Source: Desulfuromonas acetexigens
GTDB lineage: Bacteria > Desulfobacterota > Desulfuromonadia > Desulfuromonadales > Trichloromonadaceae
Reading direction: 5' to 3'
Assembly: GCF_900111775.1 (NCBI RefSeq)
Contig: NZ_FOJJ01000041.1
Coordinates: 62,001-126,000 of the forward strand
DNA length: 64,000 bases
How positions within the stretch are numbered: the first letter of the stretch is position 1; each line of letters begins with the position of its first letter. The notes below the pieces were generated by a model, which had not been told where the DNA came from, searched no databases, and worked only from the letters and a program-made list of their open reading frames with translations. Of this stretch, positions 26,037 through 34,595 are shown piece after piece. The position numbers and the translations under genes are program-made.

Positions 26037-26867
26037 ATGAATATCACAGATCTGTTAGGCGGCATGATGCAGGCCGGCATGGCCCCCTCGACCAACCGGC
26101 GCCTGAAAAACGCCATGGGCGGCCAAGGCGGCGGCCTCCTCGAGAGCCTCGGCGGCATGCTCGGCGGCCAGGGCGGTCAAGGCAGCGCGGGCGGAGGACT
26201 CGGGGATCTGCTTTCTGGCGCTCTGGGCGGCAAGGGGGCGGGAGGGCTCGGCGGCATGCTCGGCGATGTCTTGGGTCAGGCCGGCCAGAGGACGGGAGGC
26301 AAACAGAATCTGGCCCTCGGCGGCCTCGGGGCCTTGGCCGGCGCCCTTCTCGGCGGCGGCGGCCGCTCCATGCGCGGCGCCCTCGGTGGCGGGGTCATGG
26401 CCCTGCTCGGGGCAATGGCTTTCAAAGCGCTACAGGGCACCGGTCAGGAAAGCGGCAAGGTGCCCCTGGGATTGACGGAGCCACAAACCGAATCCGACCA
26501 GCGCGCCCTGGAACAACAGGCGGGACTGGTGTTGCAGGCGATGATCAACGCGGCGAAATCGGACGGCCAGATCGACCGCGAGGAAATCCAGCGGATCGTC
26601 GGCAAACTGCAGGAGATGGGGGCGGACGAGGAGGCCCTCAACTACGTGCGGACGGAGATGCAGGCCCCCATGCGCACCGACCATCTGATCGCGGCGGTCG
26701 GGGGACAACCGGAAATCGCCGCCGAGATTTATGCCGCCTCGCTCATGGCGATCGAGGTGGATACCCCGGCGGAGAAGATGTATTTGAATCAACTGGCTTC
26801 GGGGCTGCGCCTCGATCCGCAGATCACTCGGCGCATCGAAGAGATGATCGGCCTGCAACCGGTCTGA
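26037..26867 (+). CDS. DUF533/TerB-like protein with Gly-rich N-terminus
   Basis: A 276-residue protein. The first 125 residues are Gly/Leu-rich repeats (GGLLESLGGMLGGQGG) and may be membrane-associated. Residues about 155-276 match the DUF533 (YebE-like) TerB-fold domain, with AMINAAKSDGQIDREEIQRI and AASLMAIEVDTPAEKMYLNQLASGL. The start has an AAAGGA box. The role is unknown; YebE-type proteins are envelope-stress induced in other bacteria. Confidence 0.87.
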   Translation: MNITDLLGGMMQAGMAPSTNRRLKNAMGGQGGGLLESLGGMLGGQGGQGSAGGGLGDLLSGALGGKGAGGLGGMLGDVLGQAGQRTGGKQNLALGGLGALAGALLGGGGRSMRGALGGGVMALLGAMAFKALQGTGQESGKVPLGLTEPQTESDQRALEQQAGLVLQAMINAAKSDGQIDREEIQRIVGKLQEMGADEEALNYVRTEMQAPMRTDHLIAAVGGQPEIAAEIYAASLMAIEVDTPAEKMYLNQLASGLRLDPQITRRIEEMIGLQPV

Positions 26868-26908
26868 CCGGCCGTTCTCCAGATAAGGACAAGGATAAGC
26901 CAAAACTA

Positions 26909-26950
26909 GAGAAGGCCGCCTCGAAGTCAGATCACGCAGGCGGCCTTCTC
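26909..26950. terminator. Strong GC hairpin after the DUF533 gene
   Basis: A perfect 13-bp inverted repeat GAGAAGGCCGCCT/AGGCGGCCTTCTC with a 16-nt loop, 42 bp after the stop. It lacks a long T-run (GTCAG follows), so it may act weakly or as a 3'-end stabiliser. Confidence 0.6.
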
Positions 26951-27062
26951 GTCAGCCCCGGGTCGGAAAAAGTCCGCGCCCTTTACAATCCAGAGATCGA
27001 TGACTATAGTGCAACCGTTGCTATTTCCATCAGTTGCCCCCTATCGATAAGGAGTCCCTCCC

Positions 27063-27653
27063 ATGTTCAAACGTTTCCTTCCGCTGCTGCTCGCCACCCT
27101 CCTCGCCCTGCCTGCCCTCTCCAGCTGTGGCTATAACGAGATCCAGAAGAACGAGGAAGCAGTCTTCGCCGCCTGGGGCGACGTCGAGGCCACCTATCAG
27201 CGCCGCGCCGACCTGATTCCCAATCTGGTCGAGGTGGTCAAGGCCTACGCCGCCCACGAAAAAGAGACCCTGCAAGCGATCACCGAGGCCCGGGCCAAGG
27301 TCGGGCAAGTGAACCTTTCCGCCAAGGATCTGGCCGATCCGGCCGCCGTGCAAAACTTCCAGGCTGCCCAGGGGGAACTCTCCGGCGCCCTCTCGCGGCT
27401 GCTGGTGGTGGCCGAGCGCTATCCCGACCTGAAGGCCAATCAGAATTTCCTCGACCTGCAGCATCAGCTTGAAGGGACGGAAAACCGCATCAACGTCGCC
27501 CGTCAGCGCTTCAACGAGACGGTGCAGGTCTTCAACACCTCGATCCGCACCTTCCCCAACAGCCTGACCAACAACTGGATTCTCAAGCTGGAGCGCAAAG
27601 AGCCTTTCAAAGCGGATGCCGGCGCCGCGACCGCCCCCAAGGTGCAGTTCTAG
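27063..27653 (+). CDS. LemA-family lipoprotein
   Basis: A 196-residue LemA protein with an N-terminal signal ending LSSCGYNE, so probably a lipoprotein. The family signature ([35 protein letters not shown] and [31 protein letters not shown]) is complete. LemA proteins are four-helix membrane-associated proteins of unclear role that often neighbour TPM-domain genes, as here. AAGGAG precedes the ATG. Confidence 0.93.
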   Translation: MFKRFLPLLLATLLALPALSSCGYNEIQKNEEAVFAAWGDVEATYQRRADLIPNLVEVVKAYAAHEKETLQAITEARAKVGQVNLSAKDLADPAAVQNFQAAQGELSGALSRLLVVAERYPDLKANQNFLDLQHQLEGTENRINVARQRFNETVQVFNTSIRTFPNSLTNNWILKLERKEPFKADAGAATAPKVQF

Positions 27654-27656
27654 CCG

Positions 27657-28373
27657 ATGGCCTGGTTGTTTAAAATACTGCCGGCAGTGGTGCTTCTGCT
27701 GTTGCTCCCCCTGTCGGCGGTTTCCCTCGACGTGCCGCCGGCGACCGGATATGTGGTCGACCGCGCCGGGCTCCTTTCCCCCGGCACCCGGCTCAAACTC
27801 GAACAGTTCCTCGAAAACTTCGAGAAGAGCGATTCGACTCAGCTCGCCGTGCTGACCATCCCCTCCCTCGAAGGCGAGGCCCTGGAAGGCTACGCCATCA
27901 AGGTAGCGGAAAGCTGGGGTATCGGTCAGAAGGGCAAGGATAACGGTGCCTTGCTGCTGGTAGCCAAGACCGAGCGCAAGGTGCGCATCGAGGTCGGCTA
28001 CGGCCTGGAAGGACGGCTCACCGACCTGCTGGCCGGGCGCATCATCGATTATGAAATCACCCCGCGTTTCAAGCAGGGGGATTTCGACGGCGGGGTGATC
28101 GCCGGGGTCGCCTCCATGGCTGAGGCGGTACGGGGCGAATATCAAGGAACCGGCAGCACCGGCCGGAAAAAGAAGGATAATCCCTGGGGGATTCTCGCCC
28201 TGCTCTTCTTTCTCGGCCCCGGCCTGATGCTGCTCGGCGGCCCATCGAATCACCGGCGCCGGGGCGGCTTCTGGATCGGCGGCCCGCCCTTCGGCGGCGG
28301 GGGCAGTGGTGGAGGTTTCGGCGGCTTCGGCGGCGGCGGTTTCGGTGGCGGCGGCTCGTCGGGCAGCTGGTGA
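27657..28373 (+). CDS. TPM-domain protein (YgcG-like)
   Basis: A 238-residue exported protein with a signal peptide, a TPM domain (about 25-160; DRAGLLSPGTRLKLEQFLENFEKSDSTQLAVLTIPSLEG and VGYGLEGRLTDLLAGRIID), one transmembrane helix and a Gly-rich, Ser-ending tail (GGGFGGGGSSGSW). TPM domains are proposed to work in membrane-linked photosystem or envelope maintenance. It starts 3 bp after lemA, so the pair is co-transcribed. Confidence 0.93.
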   Translation: MAWLFKILPAVVLLLLLPLSAVSLDVPPATGYVVDRAGLLSPGTRLKLEQFLENFEKSDSTQLAVLTIPSLEGEALEGYAIKVAESWGIGQKGKDNGALLLVAKTERKVRIEVGYGLEGRLTDLLAGRIIDYEITPRFKQGDFDGGVIAGVASMAEAVRGEYQGTGSTGRKKKDNPWGILALLFFLGPGLMLLGGPSNHRRRGGFWIGGPPFGGGGSGGGFGGFGGGGFGGGGSSGSW

Positions 28374-28389
28374 TACAATCAACGTCGGA

Positions 28390-28447
28390 CTCTCGCCCGT
28401 TCGCTGCGCTCACTAGAGCTCAAGTAAGCGCAGCGAACGGGCGAGAG
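28390..28447. terminator. Long perfect hairpin between the two TPM genes
   Basis: A perfect 21-bp inverted repeat (28390-28410 and 28427-28447; arms begin CTCTCGCCCG and end CGGGCGAGAG) with a 16-nt loop. CCGCTTTTAAAAAAGG follows, giving a short T-run. It sits between two genes of the same family and may act as an intrinsic terminator or processing site. Confidence 0.7.
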
Positions 28448-28470
28448 CCGCTTTTAAAAAAGGTTTTTTC

Positions 28471-29106
28471 ATGCCCAGACTGACCGCCCAAACGATTTTC
28501 AGCGACGCCGAAAAAGAGCGTATCGAAGCGGCCGTGCGCGATGCCGAGAGCCGCACCAGCGGCGAGATCGTGCCGCTGGTGGTGGACGAATCGTACGATT
28601 ACCCTCAGGCCGAGATCGTCGGCGCCGGCTTCTTCTCTTTGGCCACGGCGACCACCCTCAGTTGGGCCTTCGCCGGTTCGTCGCTGTGGGTATTTCTCCC
28701 CCTCTTCCTGCTGCTGTTCTTTCCCTTTCGATGCCTGCTCCGCCGCCTCCCCGAGCTCAAGCGGCGGCTGATCCATCCTGGAGAAATCGCCGCCGAGGTG
28801 GAAGAAAAGGCCCTGGTCTCTTTCATCGAGCAGGGGTTGCATCACACCCGGGACGAAACCGGCATTCTCATCCTCGTCTCCCTTTTCGAACACCGAGTCT
28901 TCGTTCTCGCCGACCGAGGGATCAACAAGCAGGTACCGAAGGAAACCTGGGACGAAATCGTCCATATCGTCACCGAAGGTATCCGCTCTAGCCGCACCTG
29001 CGAGGCCCTGTGCGCTGCAATAACCCGTTGTGGCGAGCTGCTCGAAGCACATTTCCCGAAAAAAACGGACGATACCGACGAACTGCCCAATCTGATTCTC
29101 GGCTGA
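28471..29106 (+). CDS. TPM-domain membrane protein
   Basis: A 211-residue protein with a split TPM domain (AVRDAESRTSGEIVPLVVDESYDYP, then TGILILVSLFEHRVFVLADRGINKQVP) separated by two membrane helices (about 50-92). This matches the second TPM gene that often follows lemA and ygcG-like genes. A cysteine pair near the end (SRTCEALCAAITRCG) is notable. Function unknown. Confidence 0.87.
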   Translation: MPRLTAQTIFSDAEKERIEAAVRDAESRTSGEIVPLVVDESYDYPQAEIVGAGFFSLATATTLSWAFAGSSLWVFLPLFLLLFFPFRCLLRRLPELKRRLIHPGEIAAEVEEKALVSFIEQGLHHTRDETGILILVSLFEHRVFVLADRGINKQVPKETWDEIVHIVTEGIRSSRTCEALCAAITRCGELLEAHFPKKTDDTDELPNLILG

Positions 29107-29124
29107 GAGTCAAAGGGAGGTCTC

Positions 29125-29622
29125 ATGCCTCACATTCTCTGGCTTTTTCTGCTGCTGGCGGGAGCGCTCCCGGCGGCGGCTCAATCAATCGAAATCTTTT
29201 CAGCGACCGAGGGAACCTACGTCATGACGGAAAAAATCAGCAAATCCGACGCTGAATGGCGTGAGCAACTGACCCCGTTGCAGTATCACGTCACCCGCGA
29301 AGCCGGGACGGAAAAGGCCTTCTCCGGACACCTGTGGAACAACCACGAAACGGGCCTCTACACCTGCGTCTGCTGCGGTCTCGACCTCTTCCGTTCCGAG
29401 GACAAGTTCGATTCGGGGACCGGCTGGCCGAGCTTCACCGCCCCCATCTCCGAGAAAAATATCTCCACCGCCCCGGACAACTACTTTTTAATGCGCCGGA
29501 CCGAAGTCCTCTGCGCCCGCTGTGACGCCCACCTCGGCCATGTCTTCGACGACGGTCCGAAGCCGACGGGCAAGCGCTACTGCATCAACTCTGCGGCCCT
29601 GGAATTCGTTCCGGAAAAATAG
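29125..29622 (+). CDS. msrB: Peptide-methionine (R)-S-oxide reductase MsrB, possibly exported
   Basis: A 165-residue MsrB that reduces methionine-R-sulfoxide in proteins. It has two zinc CxxC pairs (CVCC and CARC), the GTGWPSF substrate-binding loop and the catalytic Cys in RYCINSA. The first 20 residues ([19 protein letters not shown]) form a signal peptide, so the enzyme should be periplasmic. An internal Met at about residue 34 could give a cytosolic form. GGAGG precedes the ATG. Confidence 0.95.
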   Translation: MPHILWLFLLLAGALPAAAQSIEIFSATEGTYVMTEKISKSDAEWREQLTPLQYHVTREAGTEKAFSGHLWNNHETGLYTCVCCGLDLFRSEDKFDSGTGWPSFTAPISEKNISTAPDNYFLMRRTEVLCARCDAHLGHVFDDGPKPTGKRYCINSAALEFVPEK

Positions 29623-29649
29623 ATCAGCCCGATTCTTCTTCCTTTATTT

Positions 29650-29682
29650 CCCGCCGAATCCGTCAACCGGGCGGGCTTTTTT
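29650..29682 (+). terminator. Terminator after msrB
   Basis: CCCGCC/GGCGGG stem with a 14-nt loop, followed by CTTTTTT. It lies 28 bp after the msrB stop and 20 bp before the MFS start. Confidence 0.75.
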
Positions 29683-29701
29683 CCTCCCCGAGCGGATTTT
29701 C

Positions 29702-31072
29702 ATGACCTCCCCGATTTCCCGCCGTGCCACGCTTTTCGTTGTCTGCACGGCCCACTTCCTCATGCCTTTCATGATGTCGGCGGTTGGCATCGCCCTGCCC
29801 GTCATCGGCCTGGAGTTCGCCGCCAGCGCCCGGCAGCTGGGGCTGATCGAGACCGCTTACGTCCTTTCGGCGTCGATCTTCCTGCTCGCCATGGGCCGTC
29901 TGGGGGATATTCACGGGCGCAAGCGCATCTTCGAAATCGGCATTGTCGTCTTCACCCTGGCCGGCGGCCTCCTCTCTCAGGCCTGGTCGGTGGAGGCGAT
30001 GATCGGTCTGCGCCTACTGCAAGGGATGGGCGGAGCAATGGTCATGGCCACCACCAACGCCATCGTCGTCTCGGTCTTTCCCGCCCAGGAACGGGGCAAA
30101 GCCCTGGGTATTTCCGTAGCCAGCGTCTATGCCGGCATCTCCTGCGGACCCTTCATCGGCGGCTATCTCGTCACCCATTTCGGCTGGCGCTGGCTCTTCT
30201 ACATCTGCGTCCCTCTGGGTCTGATCACCTTTCTCGTTTCCCGTCGCAAGCTGCGCGGCGACTGGGCCGACGCGGCCGGGGAACCCTTCGACCTGCGCGG
30301 CAGCCTGGTCTACGCGGCGGCGATTCTGCTGCTTATCGCCGGTGCCTCGCAACTCGACCAGGGGCGCTGGGCCTGGGGCCTGGCCGCTGCCGGCGTGCTC
30401 GGACTCCTGCACTTTCTCCACCTGGAAAGCCGCACCGCCCACCCCCTGCTGAACGTGAGCCTGCTCCGCGAGAACCGGATCTTCGCCCTCTCCAACCTGG
30501 CGGCGCTGCTCAATTACGCGGCGACCTTCGGCCTCACCTTCTTCATGAGCCTCTATCTGCAATACGTCAAGGGGATGAACGCCCATCAGGCCGGGACCGT
30601 CCTCATCATCCAGCCGATCGTGCAGACGCTCTTCTCCCCGTTGTGCGGCAAGCTCGCCGACCGCTACCCCGCCTCCCAGGTGGCGACGTTGGGGATGGGG
30701 TTGTGTGCCGTGGGCCTGGGCATCGCCGCGACCCTCGACGCCGTGAGTCCCTTGGCGCTGATCATGGCCATGCTCGGCCTGCTCGGCCTCGGCTTCGCCC
30801 TCTTCTCTTCCCCCAACACCAGTGTCATCATGGGAAGCGTGGCACCCCGCCATCTCGGTGTCGCCTCGGGACTCAGCGCCACCATGCGCACCCTGGGGAT
30901 GATGACGAGCATGACCATCATCACCGTGATCTTCTCCGTACTTATGGCCGGAGAGCCGGTCACCGCCGCCACCCAGGACGCCTTTCTGCGCAGTATGACC
31001 TGGGCCCTGCTGACCTTCTGCGCCCTCTGCCTGCTCGGCATCCTCTGTTCCCTGGGGCGCATCCGGAAATAA
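29702..31072 (+). CDS. MFS transporter, DHA2 (14-helix) type
   Basis: A 456-residue membrane transporter with about 14 predicted helices, in the DHA2 drug-exporter group. The loop motif GRLGDIHGRKRIFE (motif A) and the motif C-like GISCGPFIGGYLV are visible. It probably exports toxic compounds with proton antiport; the substrate is not predictable. The start at 29702 is chosen because the upstream in-frame sequence overlaps msrB and lacks sense. Confidence 0.9.
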   Translation: MTSPISRRATLFVVCTAHFLMPFMMSAVGIALPVIGLEFAASARQLGLIETAYVLSASIFLLAMGRLGDIHGRKRIFEIGIVVFTLAGGLLSQAWSVEAMIGLRLLQGMGGAMVMATTNAIVVSVFPAQERGKALGISVASVYAGISCGPFIGGYLVTHFGWRWLFYICVPLGLITFLVSRRKLRGDWADAAGEPFDLRGSLVYAAAILLLIAGASQLDQGRWAWGLAAAGVLGLLHFLHLESRTAHPLLNVSLLRENRIFALSNLAALLNYAATFGLTFFMSLYLQYVKGMNAHQAGTVLIIQPIVQTLFSPLCGKLADRYPASQVATLGMGLCAVGLGIAATLDAVSPLALIMAMLGLLGLGFALFSSPNTSVIMGSVAPRHLGVASGLSATMRTLGMMTSMTIITVIFSVLMAGEPVTAATQDAFLRSMTWALLTFCALCLLGILCSLGRIRK

Positions 31073-31096
31073 AAAAGGCGGCCTCGCGGCCGCCTT
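31071..31096. terminator. Bidirectional terminator between convergent genes
   Basis: AAGGCGGCC/GGCCGCCTT stem with a TCGC loop. On the minus strand it ends in a TTTTTT run, so it terminates the leftward lipoprotein unit and may also serve the MFS gene, whose stop codon is part of the 5' flank. Confidence 0.8.
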
Positions 31097-31136
31097 CGAT
31101 GGGCATTTCGTTTCTCTGTGCTCGCCGGCAGAAAGG

Positions 31137-31487
31137 TCATTCCAGCGAGGTGCGTTTGGGGTTGAGAATGCAGGTTCGGCGGGCTTCATGGCCGACTTCC
31201 AGCATCGCTTCATCCTTCCACAGGGAAAGGGCGACATCGCCGCGGGCGTATTTCACCCCCGAAGCCATCTGTTGCTGGGGGAGGAGCAGGGTCCGGTCGG
31301 GCAGGACGAGCTGGGCGCGATCCCCTTCGACCCGGACAAGAAAGGCATAATCGTCCCGGCACTCGTAGACCCGGGCACCATCCCCACTTTCGACGGACAA
31401 GGGAGCTTCACCATAGGGGAGCGTGCAGGCCGAAAGAAGCGCGACCAGAGACAGGCCGAAAATTCGCTGCCATTTCAGTAAGGCCAT
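31137..31487 (-). CDS. MliC-like lysozyme inhibitor lipoprotein
   Basis: A 116-residue lipoprotein (lipobox LLSAC) with the MliC pattern: VYECRDDYAFLVRV near the start, the SGVKYARGDVALSLWKDEAML motif in the middle and a Cys near the end (RRTCIL) that can pair with the first. MliC proteins in the outer membrane block C-type lysozymes. The conserved Ser and Lys of the inhibitory loop are present. It follows the mla unit after 26 bp on the same strand. Confidence 0.75.
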   Translation of the reverse strand: MALLKWQRIFGLSLVALLSACTLPYGEAPLSVESGDGARVYECRDDYAFLVRVEGDRAQLVLPDRTLLLPQQQMASGVKYARGDVALSLWKDEAMLEVGHEARRTCILNPKRTSLE

Positions 31488-31513
31488 AGGAAAATCCCCC
31501 CGGCAATTGACGG

Positions 31514-31981
31514 TTAAAAGATAGCGACCATCCGCTCGAAAGATTTACGCAGGCGGATGGAGAGGGTCAAAAGCACCCCCTTGAGCAGCCGGATACCGAG
31601 CTCGGGATGCTCCACCAGCAACCGCTCCAGATGTTCCCGGGGGAGCAGCAAGAGCTGGGCATCCTCCAGGCAGACAGCGGTTACCGCCCGGGGAAGGTTA
31701 TCGATCAGGCTGAACTCGCCGATCACCGTCCCTTCGCTGTAGACGCCGATCACCATCTGCCGCCCTTCGAATTCGGTATTTTTCTTTTCTTCGATGCGCC
31801 CGGACATGACAAAGGCGGCGAACTGCGCTTCATCCCCTTCGCTCCAGAGCACTTCGCCGGCCGTGACCTGGCGACACTTGAAGTAGGGAGCGAGGATTTC
31901 CGTATCGGCATCGGAAAGAAACTTGAAGCAGCGCAGATCGTTCTTCATCCGCGCGCAGACGTCGGGAGCCGTTCTATTCAT
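31514..31981 (-). CDS. Cyclic nucleotide-binding domain protein
   Basis: A 155-residue stand-alone CNB/Crp-type beta-barrel domain: GEVLWSEGDEAQFAAFVMSGRIEEKK, then GEFSLIDNLPRAVTAVCLEDAQLLLLPREHLERLLVEHP. There is no helix-turn-helix, so it is not a DNA-binding regulator. The ATG overlaps the mlaC stop by 4 bp, so it belongs to the mla operon and may sense a nucleotide to tune lipid transport; that role is inferred from position only. Confidence 0.8.
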   Translation of the reverse strand: MNRTAPDVCARMKNDLRCFKFLSDADTEILAPYFKCRQVTAGEVLWSEGDEAQFAAFVMSGRIEEKKNTEFEGRQMVIGVYSEGTVIGEFSLIDNLPRAVTAVCLEDAQLLLLPREHLERLLVEHPELGIRLLKGVLLTLSIRLRKSFERMVAIF

Positions 31982-32601
31982 GGCTGGCTGGAATCCCCTC
32001 CCTGCTCCAGTTGCGCCAGCTTTTCCGTCATCCGTGCCAGCAGCCCGTCGAATCCCTCTTTCTTCAGAATTTCGCCGTAGCTGTTGCGGTAGTTATTGAC
32101 GAAGCTCACCGACTCGATCACCACGTCATAGACCATCCATTCGCTCCCCTGCTGCACCATCCGGTAAGAAATGGGGATTTCCGCGCTCTTGGTGACGATG
32201 ACGGTATCGACAGCGGCCCGGTTTCCCTGCACGCGCTCCTTGAGGAAATCGATTTTTTCGTCGGTGTAGGACTCGATGCGGCCGATGTAGTTACGCTCCA
32301 ACAAATCGGAAAAGATCCGAATGAAGCTGTCGCGCTGCGCTTCGCTGGCGTTCTTCCAGTTGGTCGCAAGAATTCGCTGGGACATCTCGGTGAAGTCGAA
32401 GCGGGCGCGGATGGTGGTGGAGAGCTTTTCCCGCCGCGCCTCTTTTTCCAGGTTCGATTCCCTGAGAATCGCCATCACCGCATCGACGGTGGTTTGGGCC
32501 TGCTCCAGCGGCCCCGGCGTCGCCAGCGCCACGCCCGCCACCAGGAGAAAGCCGCCAACCAGAAAGAATAAACGATATTTGGTCATCCAATGTAAACCCA
32601 T
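31978..32601 (-). CDS. mlaC: Phospholipid-binding periplasmic protein MlaC
   Basis: A 207-residue MlaC/Ttg2D protein that carries phospholipids across the periplasm between MlaA and MlaFED. It has a signal peptide (FFLVGGFLLVAGVALA), then the family body with RFDFTEMSQRILATNWKNAS and YRMVQQGSEWMVYDVVIESVSFVNNYRNSYGEIL. The start at 32601 has an ideal AAGGAGG; an upstream codon at 32634 would overlap the mlaA end. Confidence 0.95.
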   Translation of the reverse strand: MGLHWMTKYRLFFLVGGFLLVAGVALATPGPLEQAQTTVDAVMAILRESNLEKEARREKLSTTIRARFDFTEMSQRILATNWKNASEAQRDSFIRIFSDLLERNYIGRIESYTDEKIDFLKERVQGNRAAVDTVIVTKSAEIPISYRMVQQGSEWMVYDVVIESVSFVNNYRNSYGEILKKEGFDGLLARMTEKLAQLEQGGDSSQP

Positions 32602-32630
32602 GGTTACCTCCTTGAATTGCATGAAACCTG

Positions 32631-33344
32631 TCACTTCCTGACCTTGCCCGCCCGCATCTGGGTGTAGGCGTCACGGACGAAAAGATAAGGGTCGAGTTCG
32701 TTTTCACGGATACCTTCGTAGGTATCCTTGTCGAGAGAGATGGCGTTTTCGGCATCGAGGGCGCGTAATCCGGCCAGTTCCTCGGATTTGAGCGCCGGCG
32801 GCAGGGGATCGACGAAATGGTCGCCGATGCGCCCGATGCCGTCCCGCAGACTGGTCGAGCCGAGAACCGGCAGCACCAGATAGAAGCCCTGGCCGATACC
32901 GTAATGGCCTAGGGTCTGGCCGAGATCCTCGTCTTTTTTCTCCAGCCCCCACTTCGCCGCCGGGTCGAACAATCCGGCCAGACCGAAGGTGCTGTTGGTC
33001 AGAAAGCGGGCCAGTTCGCTCGCGGTGTTGGTGAACTTGAGCTGTAACAGGTTATTCACCGCCCGCGCCGGCGTTCCCAGGTTGGAAAAGAAGTTGGAAG
33101 CCGAAACCCGCGCCGGTTCGGGAATCACCCGCAGCCCCTTGGCCACCGGCTTGAGCAGATAGACATAGAGTTTGTCGTTGACCCAAAACATCCCCCGGTT
33201 CAGCGGTTCCAAGGGATCGGCGATTTGTTCCGCTTCGGGTTCGGCGAAGGGATCCTCTTCCAGATAGAAGTCTTCCTCCTCGGCAAAAACCGGAACGCTG
33301 AAAAAGAGCAGCAAAAACAGAAGCAGCGGCGCGATCCGAGTCAT
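32631..33344 (-). CDS. mlaA: Outer membrane lipid asymmetry protein MlaA (VacJ)
   Basis: A 237-residue MlaA/VacJ protein that removes misplaced phospholipids from the outer leaflet. Conserved blocks are DPLEPLNRGMFWVNDKLYVYLLKPVAKG, FFSNLGTPARAVNNLLQ and FGLAGLFDPAAKWGL. The N-terminal signal (LLLFLLLFFSVPVFAEEE) has no lipobox cysteine, unlike the E. coli protein. It lies within the mla operon, not at a separate locus. Confidence 0.95.
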   Translation of the reverse strand: MTRIAPLLLFLLLFFSVPVFAEEEDFYLEEDPFAEPEAEQIADPLEPLNRGMFWVNDKLYVYLLKPVAKGLRVIPEPARVSASNFFSNLGTPARAVNNLLQLKFTNTASELARFLTNSTFGLAGLFDPAAKWGLEKKDEDLGQTLGHYGIGQGFYLVLPVLGSTSLRDGIGRIGDHFVDPLPPALKSEELAGLRALDAENAISLDKDTYEGIRENELDPYLFVRDAYTQMRAGKVRK

Positions 33345-33352
33345 GAATCCCC

Positions 33353-33799
33353 CTATTTTTTCTCGAAAACGTACTTGCTGATCAACTCTTCGAGGTTGAT
33401 GGCCGATTCCGTCTCGAAAATGACCCCGCCCGGTTCAACGAGCAGATCGCTGCCGCCGGGGGAAATGCTCACGTAGCGGTCGCCGATGATCCCGGCGGTG
33501 CGGATCGAAGCGATACTGTCATCCTGCAGCTTGACATCCTTGTCCACCAGCATTTCCACCTCGGCTTCGTAGTTTTCCCCGTTGAGGCGAATGCGCGAGA
33601 CCTTACCGATTTTGACCCCGGCAATTTCCACCGGCGCCCCTTCCTTGAGCCCGGAAACGGAGAAAAACCGGGCGCTGACCGGATATTCGCTCCCTCGAAA
33701 AAAATCAACATGTCCGAGTTTGACGGAAAGCCAGACAAAGCAGAGAAATCCCGCCACCATAAACAGGCCGACGGCGACCTCGATATTAAGCCGATTCAT
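33353..33799 (-). CDS. mlaD: Lipid transporter MCE-domain protein MlaD
   Basis: A 148-residue single-MCE protein anchored by one N-terminal helix (VAVGLFMVAGFLCFVWLSVKLG), with the MCE domain (YPVSARFFSVSGLKEGAPVEIAGVKIGKVSRIRL) after it. It forms the hexameric ring of MlaFEDB. The start at 33799 lies inside the mlaF 3' end (14-bp overlap) and gives the standard family N-terminus. Confidence 0.95.
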   Translation of the reverse strand: MNRLNIEVAVGLFMVAGFLCFVWLSVKLGHVDFFRGSEYPVSARFFSVSGLKEGAPVEIAGVKIGKVSRIRLNGENYEAEVEMLVDKDVKLQDDSIASIRTAGIIGDRYVSISPGGSDLLVEPGGVIFETESAINLEELISKYVFEKK

Positions 33800-34586
33800 A
33801 TAATGCAGCCTCCTCCTTGGCACTGGAATAAATGGGCCCCATGGTTTCTTCCACATAGCGGCGGATCAGGGGATGATCCGAAAGCTGGAAGGACTCGGGG
33901 GACATGACCCCCTGGATTTTCCCGTCGGCGAGCAGGGCCACGTAATCGGCCAGCTTGAAGATCTTCGGCACATCGTGACTGACGATCACCGCCGTGTAGC
34001 CGAGCTGGCGTTGGGTCTTGTGAAAGAGCCGGTAGATTTCGTTGCTGCGGCTCACGTCGAGTCCGGTGGTCGGCTCGTCGAAGAAGACTACCTTGGGATC
34101 GAGCATCAGCGCCCGCGCCAACCCGACCCGTTTCTTCATGCCGCCGGAAAGTTGCGCCGGGAACTTGTCATCGGCGTCGACCAGATCCATCAGGTCGAGT
34201 TTTTCCCGCACCTTGGCGCGAATTACCGTTTCCGACAGCTTGGTCCTCTCCCGCAAGGGGAGCGCCACGTTGTCGAAGACGCTCATCGAATCGAAGAGGG
34301 CGACATTCTGGAAGAGAACACCGAACTCCATGCGGATGCGGTTCAGCTCTTTTTTGCGCGCCTTGGCCAGATTGCTGCCGAAGACCCGCACTTCCCCCCG
34401 CTCCGGGCGAACCAGGCCGAGCATGTGCTTGATGATGACGCTCTTGCCCTCGCCGCTGGCGCCGACAATGACCGTGGTCTTGCCGGAGGCGACGGAGAGG
34501 TTGACGTCGCGCAGCACCGTCTGCCGACCGAAGCGCTTTTCGATGCCGACCAGTTCAATCGCGGCGGCCGGTTGTTCCTTGGACAT
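33786..34586 (-). CDS. mlaF: Lipid transporter ATP-binding protein MlaF
   Basis: A 266-residue ABC ATPase. Walker A GASGEGKS is near residue 39, the signature LSGGMKKRVGLARAL and Walker B VVFFDEPTTGLD follow. It powers MlaE-mediated lipid transfer. A GGGGGG run serves as its ribosome-binding site, 9 bp after the mlaE stop. Confidence 0.95.
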   Translation of the reverse strand: MSKEQPAAAIELVGIEKRFGRQTVLRDVNLSVASGKTTVIVGASGEGKSVIIKHMLGLVRPERGEVRVFGSNLAKARKKELNRIRMEFGVLFQNVALFDSMSVFDNVALPLRERTKLSETVIRAKVREKLDLMDLVDADDKFPAQLSGGMKKRVGLARALMLDPKVVFFDEPTTGLDVSRSNEIYRLFHKTQRQLGYTAVIVSHDVPKIFKLADYVALLADGKIQGVMSPESFQLSDHPLIRRYVEETMGPIYSSAKEEAALYESA

Positions 34587-34595
34587 AGCCCCCCC

